A stretch of 6,948 nt of DNA from an uncultured Eubacteriales bacterium (GTDB taxonomy: Bacteria; Bacillota; Clostridia; Oscillospirales; Oscillospiraceae): the NCBI GenBank assembly GCA_905202605.1, contig CAJKSU010000155.1:1-6948 (forward strand), read 5' to 3'. Shown here in pieces: positions 1 to 5,917 of this stretch. Within the stretch, counting starts at the first letter, position 1; every line of letters starts with the position of its first letter. A program made the translations under genes and the position numbers. The notes under the pieces were generated by a model. The model searched no databases, was not told where the DNA came from, and saw only the letters and a list, made by a program, of their open reading frames with translations.

Positions 1-288
1 ACCATCCTGTTGGAGCAGCCAATAAAACGGCTCCATGGCATCGGCGATGACCCAAGCCAGCCGAAGGTCTACCATTTCCAGCGTACGAGTGTCTGCCAGT
101 GCATCGGAAAACTCCATCAGCGAGTCGGCGGTTTTTATAGAGATATCCGGAATTTTCCTGATTATTTGAAAGACACTTTGCTCCAGCATGCTTCGGTTCT
201 CCTGCAAAAGCGCCTTGATGCGAGTGTAATTATTTAAAAACTGCTGATAAAAATGTGTGGCGTCGCTGTCCGACTGTTTCGGCGGCAT
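1..288 (-). CDS. Unrecognised helical protein, N-terminal 96 residues (cut by window edge)
   Basis: An open frame enters at base 288 and runs off the left edge without a stop, so only 96 N-terminal residues are visible. I chose ATG 288-286 because a GGAGG lies 6 nt upstream. The frame stays open back to about 385, so an in-frame ATG at 321-319 is possible, but it has a poor ribosome binding site. The visible part starts with a polar stretch (MPPKQSDSD) and then looks mainly alpha-helical and charged, with FYQQFLNNYTRIKALLQEN and later VDLRLAWVIADAMEPFYWL. There is no signal peptide, membrane segment or cysteine in this part. It starts 76 bases after the GGDEF-EAL gene on the same strand, so it is probably the third gene of that operon. 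It may be a signalling protein acting with the c-di-GMP enzyme, but I do not recognise the family and that is inference from position only. Confidence 0.75.
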   Translation of the reverse strand, partial: MPPKQSDSDATHFYQQFLNNYTRIKALLQENRSMLEQSVFQIIRKIPDISIKTADSLMEFSDALADTRTLEMVDLRLAWVIADAMEPFYWLLQQDG

Positions 289-294
289 GGAAAG

Positions 295-299
295 CCTCC
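295..299 (-). promoter_or_regulatory. Ribosome binding site fixing the start of the left-edge gene
   Basis: The minus strand reads GGAGG here, then CTTTCC, then ATG at 288. This near-perfect Shine-Dalgarno with a 6-nt spacer decides for 288 over the in-frame ATG at 321. Confidence 0.7.
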
Positions 300-364
300 G
301 TATTTCGTTGCGGCGGGTCATATACTCTTGTAGGCTTGCGTCCAGAGTGGGTTCCTCGCTCTCG

Positions 365-3300
365 TTATTCAGGGGAGGCGTCTGCTACAGGATTTTTGAT
401 GATTTCCAACGCCAACGAACTGACTGCTTTTGGGATAGCTGCGGGCATGGCAAGGAAGTAGCCCTGCAATAAATCGACACCCAACTCAATAACCTTGCGA
501 ACCTCACTGGCGGTTTCCAAGCCCTCTGCAATGATCTCCATATTGCGTTGGTGGGCATAGTGTACAATGTTGGAAACAATCTGCTGCTTGTTGGGGTCGG
601 TGTCGATGTCGCGGATAATTGAAAGATCCACCTTGATATAGTGGGGGGACAGGGCTAGCAGCGTAACCTCACCGTTATAGCCGCTCCCATAGTCGTCCAG
701 CGCAAAAATGGCAGAGCCGCCGGGGAATTCGCGCTTCCGCCGCAGAATGCTGATATCCAGCTCTTCCTCCTCCGTGATCTCGGTGACATACTGGGGCAGA
801 AGACGCTGGAACCGGCGGCAGAACTCTGCCGCCTCTCCATCATTCAGGTACTGGCTGGCAATGGAGTTGACAAACAGCAGCCGATTTGGCGGAACCAAGC
901 CGCTGTCCTCCAAATCCAGATAGGCCTGAGCAGATTTGAACAGCGTGATTCGCTCAATATCGTGGAGACAGTGTTCCTCCTTTGCCAGTTGCATTACCTT
1001 CATGGGCGAATGAATGGTGGGGAGGTCAACTCGCATCAGCGCCTCATATGCCACAATTTCTCCGGTCTGCGCTGAGACAATGGGCTGGAAGTGATAGGTG
1101 ACCAGTTCCTCTCGGAGCATATGATGAAATTCTTTCCGAACTCGATTGGCATGGATGGACTCCTGATAATGGGCAGCGCTGAACTCCTCCAAACGACCCT
1201 TCTGGCTATGCTTCACCTGATACATGGCGAAGTCGGCGTATTTTCGCAGGGTGTCCGGGTCGGTGCTGCTTTCAGGGTACCAAGCAATGCCGCCGGAAAG
1301 GCTGACCTGAAGCTCCCGGCCATTGGGCAGGTGTAATTCCGTCCTGCGAAGGGTTTCAAAGAGATCGAGGATTACCTGACGAATCTGAGATTGGCTGGAA
1401 TAGCCATAGAAGAACAGGGTGAATTCATCACCGGAAATTCGTGCGCAAAGGGCATTCTCCGGCGCATGCCGGGCGATACAAAGGCCGGTCTGGCGGATGT
1501 ACTGATCCCCCCAGTCATGACCAAAGGCGTCGTTGGTGCGTTTTAGCTCATCGAGATCCATCATAAGAAATGCGCCATGTTTCAGTTGCTTCGGTTTACG
1601 GAACAGAGCGCTGTACTCCCGCTGGAAGGCCAGACGGTTATAGAGACTGCTGAGCTGGTCGTAGTCTCGCTCATGCTCAATGCGGATTCGCTCCTGTGTG
1701 GTGGAGGTGACGTCCTCGACCAGACCAATTTGGGTGCTGACCTCCCATGTGGTTTCCATGCGCACATAGCGGATGGAGCCGTCCGATGCGGTGACCGCAT
1801 AAAGCTCTGCGCCATCCTGGGTGGGATGATGCGGACAGATTTGATTCAATTGGGCAAGAATACTGTTGAACTGCTGGACGGTGAGTGCGGAGCTGTCAAC
1901 GTTGGGAAAGCCCAGCAATGGGAAAAAGTTCTCCGTGACATAAATGCTGACCGGAGAGCCGGGATAGGTGCGCAGCTCGTAGCCGCCGATTTCCACGCTG
2001 GCCATGTCCATAATGCGAAGGAACTTGGTGGAGCTGCTAAGAACATCCTGACTCAACTGGGAGAAGGCTCTTGCAAACCGGTCGAGCTCCCGAATTCCAG
2101 TGGGAGACAGCGTGGGAATGCGGCTACGGCTTTCCTGCGCCGCCACAACCTCCTCCGACATACGGGCGATGGGGCGGGACAGGGAGCGGGCGATCATCAG
2201 GCTGCTTCCCAGCCCCACCAGCAGCGTAAGAAATACGGACATAGACAGCAGCAGCAGCACATGCCGGGAAAAGGCGTACATGGTCTGCTCCCGCACGGTG
2301 CCGACCAGATACCACTGTTCCTGAGAAAAGGGGGCGTTCTTGCTGTAGAGGGGCAGCGAAACTGCGGCGGCGCTGTACCACACGCCGGATATTTTGGCGC
2401 GGTAAACGCCGGAATCGACACGCTCCAGAACGGCATCCGGAGCGGCGATGATCGAATCGGCGTCCGCACCGGTGGAGCAGATGATATCCGAGAGAGCGAG
2501 AGTGCCGGAATTGGGCGTACTGCGGGTGGAAAGCAGCAGGTAACTTCCCTTTGCTTCGTTTTGCAGTTCACCGTAGGGAAGAAGATTTTCCACATAGCTC
2601 TCCAGCATTTCGATGCCCAGCACGCCGTATACCGTGCCATCCGGCAGAATCAGCGGAACCGTATAGGTAATGACATCGTGATTATCACCGGACAGCGTAA
2701 AGGTACTGGTGGTCCAGTGACCGTAATCAGCAGAGTCCAGCGCACCGCCGTCCTCCAGCGCTGCCTGAAAGACGGGATACATGGCATTTTGTACCTCCGG
2801 AGAGCCGCAGGTCACTGCGTTGCTCCATGCGGCACTGGTGGAGATCCGTAGGGACTGCACCAGCTGAGCAGGGGCGCGCACCAGCTCCAGATCGGAGTTC
2901 CGATAGGAAGCCGGAGAGGTGGAATCCAGATCCCGGAGGTAGATGCAGGGAAGTATATCATCTGGCGCCCGATCCTCCAGACTATGGGTGCTGAACATCA
3001 CAAAAATTCCAGTGACGGATTTGGAGCGCAGAGTAGTCAGTAAATTCAGACTGACGGACTTCATCAGCGGCAGGCAATGGTCACTGCCCTGATCCAGCGT
3101 GTTGAGGTTGATGTCCCCAGTGGAGAGCAGCGCTTGTGCAGAGTCATTGATCGAATCTGTCAGGGCAGAAAGCTCCTCGCTATTGAGGAAGATGGTTTCC
3201 AGATAGTTCTGACGGTTTTCCACCTGCTTTTGCAGAATATCCACGGCATTTTGATCCAACTGGGTGGTAACCTTGCTGAGGGAAAGACTCAGAATCAGAA

Positions 3301-3397
3301 GAATAAGCTCCACGGCCAGTACAATGAGCAGAGCACGCAAAATGGTCGAAAAGACAGAGCGACTGCGTGTACGGCGGGCAGCATTATGTATCTTCAT
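365..3397 (-). CDS. Membrane-bound sensor with dCache-like, PAS-like, GGDEF and EAL domains (c-di-GMP turnover)
   Basis: This is a bifunctional-type cyclic di-GMP enzyme of about 1010 residues. Residues are numbered here from the alternative GTG at 3409. Order: basic N-terminus; membrane helix about 20-45; extracellular region about 46-380 with a dCache-like pattern (VPLILPDGTVYGVLGIEML); second membrane helix about 383-407; HAMP-like linker; PAS-like region about 465-575; GGDEF about 580-745; EAL about 755-1000. GGDEF shows D618, N626, D627 and the signature SGDEF (659-663). The inhibitory RxxD site is replaced by PENA. EAL keeps the residues expected for phosphodiesterase: E789 in EALMR, N848, E877 or its neighbours, D905-D906, K926, E962 and Q982. 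I prefer ATG 3397; GTG 3409 has its Shine-Dalgarno only 1 nt away. The gene follows the binding-protein gene by 34 nt. c-di-GMP hydrolysis seems secure by motif; synthesis is less certain. Confidence 0.93.
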   Translation of the reverse strand: MKIHNAARRTRSRSVFSTILRALLIVLAVELILLILSLSLSKVTTQLDQNAVDILQKQVENRQNYLETIFLNSEELSALTDSINDSAQALLSTGDINLNTLDQGSDHCLPLMKSVSLNLLTTLRSKSVTGIFVMFSTHSLEDRAPDDILPCIYLRDLDSTSPASYRNSDLELVRAPAQLVQSLRISTSAAWSNAVTCGSPEVQNAMYPVFQAALEDGGALDSADYGHWTTSTFTLSGDNHDVITYTVPLILPDGTVYGVLGIEMLESYVENLLPYGELQNEAKGSYLLLSTRSTPNSGTLALSDIICSTGADADSIIAAPDAVLERVDSGVYRAKISGVWYSAAAVSLPLYSKNAPFSQEQWYLVGTVREQTMYAFSRHVLLLLSMSVFLTLLVGLGSSLMIARSLSRPIARMSEEVVAAQESRSRIPTLSPTGIRELDRFARAFSQLSQDVLSSSTKFLRIMDMASVEIGGYELRTYPGSPVSIYVTENFFPLLGFPNVDSSALTVQQFNSILAQLNQICPHHPTQDGAELYAVTASDGSIRYVRMETTWEVSTQIGLVEDVTSTTQERIRIEHERDYDQLSSLYNRLAFQREYSALFRKPKQLKHGAFLMMDLDELKRTNDAFGHDWGDQYIRQTGLCIARHAPENALCARISGDEFTLFFYGYSSQSQIRQVILDLFETLRRTELHLPNGRELQVSLSGGIAWYPESSTDPDTLRKYADFAMYQVKHSQKGRLEEFSAAHYQESIHANRVRKEFHHMLREELVTYHFQPIVSAQTGEIVAYEALMRVDLPTIHSPMKVMQLAKEEHCLHDIERITLFKSAQAYLDLEDSGLVPPNRLLFVNSIASQYLNDGEAAEFCRRFQRLLPQYVTEITEEEELDISILRRKREFPGGSAIFALDDYGSGYNGEVTLLALSPHYIKVDLSIIRDIDTDPNKQQIVSNIVHYAHQRNMEIIAEGLETASEVRKVIELGVDLLQGYFLAMPAAIPKAVSSLALEIIKNPVADASPE

Positions 3398-3410
3398 GGA
3401 CTGATTCACA

Positions 3411-3414
3411 CTCC
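3411..3414 (-). promoter_or_regulatory. Ribosome binding site of the GGDEF-EAL gene, oddly spaced
   Basis: The minus strand reads AAAGGAG followed by T and then GTG at 3409. GGAG is 1 nt from this GTG, which is too close, but 13 nt from ATG 3397, which is long yet usable. Neither spacing is ideal, so initiation may be weak or helped by coupling to the upstream gene or by the adjacent hairpin. Confidence 0.5.
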
Positions 3415-3431
3415 TTTCCCGATACGGGAAA
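3415..3431 (-). promoter_or_regulatory. Intercistronic hairpin between binding-protein and sensor genes
   Basis: A perfect 7-bp stem, TTTCCCG paired with CGGGAAA around a 3-nt loop, starts at the base right after the TGA stop of the binding-protein gene and ends where the GGAG of the sensor gene begins. No U-tract follows on the transcribed strand, so it is not a standard terminator. Such a hairpin could protect the 3' end of the upstream message or limit translation of the downstream gene, giving many binding proteins per membrane sensor. That role is inferred. Confidence 0.5.
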
Positions 3432-4865
3432 TCATCCGATCTTCTCTTGCAGAGCGGTCAGCGTCTGCTGATACCACTGTTCAAAATTGTCAACCGAGAG
3501 GAATTCCTCTGCGGCTTCCTCAAAGCTCTGCCCCTGCGCCATGCGTTCCACCACAGTGGAACGATCCTCCTCCGCCTGATCGTTCATGGCGTATTCCAGC
3601 ACATTGCGGGCATCGTAGCCCCCGGCGAAGGGCTTGGGAGTATAGAGCGTTCTGGTTTGTACGGCCTCAAAGGCTGCGGTAAGCAGCTGCTCGGTATCAG
3701 CGGTGATCTCAAGGCCGCTTTTCTTGATGGTGCTGAGATCGCTCCCCGCGGTGGTAACGGGCAGATAGTCGGAACCAACGGAGAAGGCAATATTGTGTTT
3801 TGGATCGGTGAACCATTTGAGAAACTCCACACTGGCCTCAATTTCTGCGTCCGAAGCGGTGGTTACCACCATGCCGGCGCCCTGCTGCACTACTACATCC
3901 TGTCCTTCCTCAAACACGGGGCAGGGGAGCACAGTTTGGGTGATGCTGTGGCTTTCCGTATCACCGGTAACCACCTGATCGGGGAAGAACCCGGCGCTGG
4001 AGGAGGATCCGACATAGGCAACGATGTTGCCGGTTTTTATGTCATCGCTGCGGAAGCTCCCGGAGGCAGAGAAATAACCCTTGACAAAGGGAACATAATA
4101 GTTGTCCCAGAGCTTACGAACGATTTCCTTGTCAAAATTCAGGGTAACCTTGCCGTCCTGAACATCAAACACTGTGCAGCCCAGTTGACGCGCACCAATA
4201 AGAATATAGTTTGCCATGGCATCCCGGCCAAAGAACGCCTTGCCGTCGCCCTCCTCCGGAGTCAAACTGTCTGTCCAGTTGTAGTAGGCTTCGGCGGTCT
4301 GCACCACTCCCTCCACGGTTTTCAGGTCGGAGTAGTCTGCACCGGTGGCCTCAGCAAAGGAATGCCAGTCAGTTTCGTTCAGGAATAGAAGTTCGGTGGA
4401 TTTTGCGGTGGGGAAAATTTTTAAACTACCGTTTCCGGAAAAATCGCCCTCGTCCAGATAGCCGGGAACGTAGGCGGCCTTTTCTTCATCGGTGAGGTAG
4501 CCGGAAAGATCCACGACCATGCCCATCTGATCCAGCGCATAGGCGGTGTCGGCATAGGCGGAGAAAATGTTGGGCATGGCGCTGGCGCCGACCTTGCCCT
4601 CGGCGGAGGCCATCACGTTGGTTTCCAGATCAGAGACGCTGCCCTGACTGTAGCTTTCTACGGTGATGCCCTTCTCCCTGCCAGTGGTGTTGTTGAATTC
4701 CTCTACCATGCTGTTAAAGGAGTCCAACTGATTGCCGTTATAGTAGGTCCAGACAGTAATGGTAGTGTTCTCCTTTGCAGTGACGGCGGCATTACCACAA
4801 CCGGCAGAGCAGAGGAGCAGCGCAGCGCTGCAAACAAGGCAAAGGGCGGATTTAAGTCGTGACAT
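3432..4865 (-). CDS. Extracellular solute-binding lipoprotein, ABC family 1 type
   Basis: The product is 477 residues. It begins MSRLKSALCL with a short basic start, a hydrophobic core and a lipobox-like SAGC, so cleavage before C23 and lipid anchoring outside the membrane are expected. The mature part starts with a strand typical of family 1 solute-binding proteins (TTITVWTYY), followed by helix DSFNSMVEEFNNTTG and strand ITVESYSQG. Later family-like blocks include GAGMVVTTASDAEIEA and ASVEFLKWFTDP. Length fits the family (about 400-500). I chose ATG 4865, preceded by AAGGA with a 7-nt spacer; the frame stays open to 4940 but that part covers the promoter. Usual partners (two permeases and an ATPase) are absent. 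The gene instead precedes a membrane c-di-GMP enzyme, which suggests a sensory role. The ligand cannot be told; sugars are common for the family. Confidence 0.92.
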   Translation of the reverse strand: MSRLKSALCLVCSAALLLCSAGCGNAAVTAKENTTITVWTYYNGNQLDSFNSMVEEFNNTTGREKGITVESYSQGSVSDLETNVMASAEGKVGASAMPNIFSAYADTAYALDQMGMVVDLSGYLTDEEKAAYVPGYLDEGDFSGNGSLKIFPTAKSTELLFLNETDWHSFAEATGADYSDLKTVEGVVQTAEAYYNWTDSLTPEEGDGKAFFGRDAMANYILIGARQLGCTVFDVQDGKVTLNFDKEIVRKLWDNYYVPFVKGYFSASGSFRSDDIKTGNIVAYVGSSSSAGFFPDQVVTGDTESHSITQTVLPCPVFEEGQDVVVQQGAGMVVTTASDAEIEASVEFLKWFTDPKHNIAFSVGSDYLPVTTAGSDLSTIKKSGLEITADTEQLLTAAFEAVQTRTLYTPKPFAGGYDARNVLEYAMNDQAEEDRSTVVERMAQGQSFEEAAEEFLSVDNFEQWYQQTLTALQEKIG

Positions 4866-4911
4866 AATATCTTCCTTCCAGCAAAGAAAACTACATATTA
4901 TACATCTGAAA

Positions 4912-4940
4912 ATTATATCATGATTTAAAGGGCGGGGCAA
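4912..4940 (-). promoter_or_regulatory. Sigma-70-like promoter of the binding-protein/sensor operon
   Basis: On the minus strand TTGCCC (4940-4935) is followed after 17 nt by a perfect TATAAT (4917-4912). The start would be near 4905, leaving a leader of about 40 nt to ATG 4865. A second perfect TATAAT lies at 4902-4897 but has no matching -35 element. No other promoter of this quality was seen before the three minus-strand genes. Confidence 0.65.
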
Positions 4941-4958
4941 GAAGAATCAAGGAGTATG

Positions 4959-4972
4959 CGTGATTTTTCACG
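4959..4972. promoter_or_regulatory. Inverted repeat upstream of the operon promoter, possible operator
   Basis: CGTGA-TTTT-TCACG is a perfect 5-4-5 inverted repeat. Its centre (4965.5) is about 60 bases before the predicted transcription start near 4905, a distance used by class I activators. The half sites differ from those of the palindrome beside the Crp/Fnr gene, and the spacing is shorter than the classic CRP box (TGTGA-N6-TCACA). Regulator binding is a guess. Confidence 0.3.
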
Positions 4973-5023
4973 GCGCAGGAAGGGATATACGAGGGCGGCA
5001 CTGTGCAATTATACCTGCGGCTT

Positions 5024-5044
5024 CTGACGGATGCTTTCTGTCAG
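5024..5044. other. Stem-loop in the intergenic spacer
   Basis: CTGAC pairs with GTCAG at the base, then after one mismatch two further pairs form around a small loop. With the stem at 5058-5099 it makes a tandem pair of hairpins in the 288-base spacer 4866-5153. No riboswitch class was recognised, including the c-di-GMP (GEMM) conserved blocks. The rest of the spacer up to 5153 has no other feature I can support. Confidence 0.3.
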
Positions 5045-5057
5045 GAATACGCTGGAA

Positions 5058-5099
5058 AAGCCGGAGGTACACAAAAGCATTCCGGTGGGGTACCGGCTT
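5058..5099 (-). terminator. Possible weak terminator of the Crp/Fnr-family gene
   Basis: The minus strand reads AAGCCGG, a 28-nt loop region, then CCGGCTT followed by TTCC. The 7-bp stem begins about 55 bases after the regulator's TAG stop. The loop is large and the T run short (four), so termination would be inefficient. The outer stem sequence matches that of the strong terminator at 6881-6915. Confidence 0.35.
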
Positions 5100-5153
5100 G
5101 TTCCGATGCAAATTCTTTCGCCAGATGCCTTTGAAAAATTATGCATGATTGCG

Positions 5154-5822
5154 CTAAATCGACAGGGCGGATAACAGCTCAAAATGACTGCGCTGGAAGG
5201 TAATCAGGCCATCTCGCTGCATCCTGCCCAGCTCAGCGGACAGCGCACTGCGATCCACATTCAGATAATCCGCCAGCTGCTGTCGGTTGTAGGGAACATC
5301 AAACTGGAGACTGCCCGCCTGCTTGGCGCATTGGGAGAAGTAGGAAACCAGACGCCCCCGAATCGTCTTCTGCGCCGTATGCTGCATCCGCCGGGACAGC
5401 TGGAGATTTTTCCTTGCGCAGAGAGCCAACAGATTTTGGATCAAAATGCTGTGAAATTCGCATCGGTTTGGGCAGGTGGACAGCACGCACCCGGCGTTTA
5501 CCAGCATCACCGTGGTGTCCTCGGCGGCAGATACAGTAACCAGCAGCGGTTCATCGGGGATGCAGGCATAGGCCTCGGCAAAGGTGCCGCCGGCGCGGAC
5601 GGTACCAAGAATACTTCTGCCACCCCATGCGTCGCCCATTTCAATGATGACCCGCCCGGACAGTACAATCCCCAGCTGTGACGTGGGTACACCCTCTAAA
5701 AAGAGAATTTCCCCCTTTGTATAGCGCTTTTTCCGGACGCCCAGACAGGTTAGCAGTTGTTTCAGCTCATCCGGGGCAATATTTTGAAATAGCTCTGTGG
5801 AGGAAAGGTCAATTTCCTGCAT
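5154..5822 (-). CDS. Crp/Fnr-family transcriptional regulator
   Basis: The product is 222 residues, normal for the family. Residues about 10-125 form the cyclic-nucleotide-binding-type beta roll (KGEILFLEGVPTSQLGIVLSG); a long dimer helix covers about 125-150; the winged helix-turn-helix covers about 150-215, with YNRQQLADYLNVDRSAL and AELGRMQRDGLI. The phosphate-binding Arg-Ser of cAMP-binding members is not seen, so cAMP is unlikely as effector. There is no N-terminal FNR-type cysteine cluster. Instead three cysteines sit at C112, C117 and C121, within GCVLSTCPNRCEFH, near the roll-helix junction, a place where clostridial relatives as I remember them carry a CxxxC pair. The start at 5822 has AGGAG with an 8-nt spacer. 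It is divergent from an iron-sulfur protein gene across a perfect palindrome, suggesting self-control and control of that gene. A nitrosative, redox or oxygen stress signal is inferred from this pairing. Confidence 0.93.
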   Translation of the reverse strand: MQEIDLSSTELFQNIAPDELKQLLTCLGVRKKRYTKGEILFLEGVPTSQLGIVLSGRVIIEMGDAWGGRSILGTVRAGGTFAEAYACIPDEPLLVTVSAAEDTTVMLVNAGCVLSTCPNRCEFHSILIQNLLALCARKNLQLSRRMQHTAQKTIRGRLVSYFSQCAKQAGSLQFDVPYNRQQLADYLNVDRSALSAELGRMQRDGLITFQRSHFELLSALSI

Positions 5823-5836
5823 AGAATCAGCTCCTA

Positions 5837-5852
5837 TGTTGTTATAACAACA
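5837..5852. promoter_or_regulatory. Perfect 16-bp palindrome, likely operator of the Crp/Fnr-family regulator
   Basis: TGTTGTTATAACAACA is fully self-complementary and lies in the 95-base gap between the divergent genes. Read as TGTTG-N6-CAACA it has the geometry of Crp/Fnr boxes. Its centre (5844.5) is about 41.5 bases upstream of the start predicted for the iron-sulfur gene, the class II activation position. It also lies at about +8 to +23 of the predicted regulator transcript, a repressing position. Confidence 0.7.
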
Positions 5853-5866
5853 GAAATCCTACTCAT

Positions 5867-5895
5867 ATGGTAGTATACTGCGGATAGAAAGTCAA
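5867..5895 (-). promoter_or_regulatory. Predicted promoter of the Crp/Fnr-family gene
   Basis: The minus strand has TTGACT (5895-5890), a 17-nt spacer, and TACCAT (5872-5867). The -35 matches five of six consensus bases and the -10 four of six. A start near 5860 would put the 16-bp palindrome just inside the transcript, fitting repression by the gene's own product. Confidence 0.45.
5874..5879 (+). promoter_or_regulatory. -10 element of the iron-sulfur gene promoter, activator-dependent type
   Basis: TATACT matches five of six consensus bases. The position where a -35 should be (about 5851-5856, CAGAAA) does not match consensus, and the palindrome lies there instead. Start near 5886 gives a leader of about 31 nt. 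A missing -35 beside an operator is typical of promoters that need an activator. Confidence 0.5.
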
Positions 5896-5917
5896 GCTGC
5901 TGAAAGGAGCAACTGAT

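Noticed and set aside
1577..2851. A 424-residue open frame on the plus strand inside the GGDEF-EAL gene
   Set aside because: It is antisense to a clearly coding gene with recognisable domains. Its translation is repetitive, rich in Gly, His and Gln, and shows no domain; no ribosome binding site precedes it.
3447..4388. A 313-residue open frame on the plus strand inside the lipoprotein gene
   Set aside because: It mirrors the codon pattern of the solute-binding protein on the other strand, and no family features were seen in its translation.
4866..4940. A 25-residue N-terminal extension of the lipoprotein up to 4940
   Set aside because: The extension covers the predicted promoter and would bury the signal peptide. 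ATG 4865 has a ribosome binding site and a proper lipoprotein signal.
4960..5148. A 62-residue plus-strand frame starting at GTG 4960, with AAGGAG 5 nt upstream
   Set aside because: The ribosome binding site is good, but no plus-strand promoter is evident, the product is basic without any pattern, and it overlaps inverted repeats in a spacer that already has regulatory elements on the other strand. A small protein cannot be fully excluded.
4866..5153. A c-di-GMP or other riboswitch before the operon
   Set aside because: The stem-loops lie upstream of the predicted transcription start at about 4905, so they are not in the operon leader, and the conserved GEMM blocks were not found.
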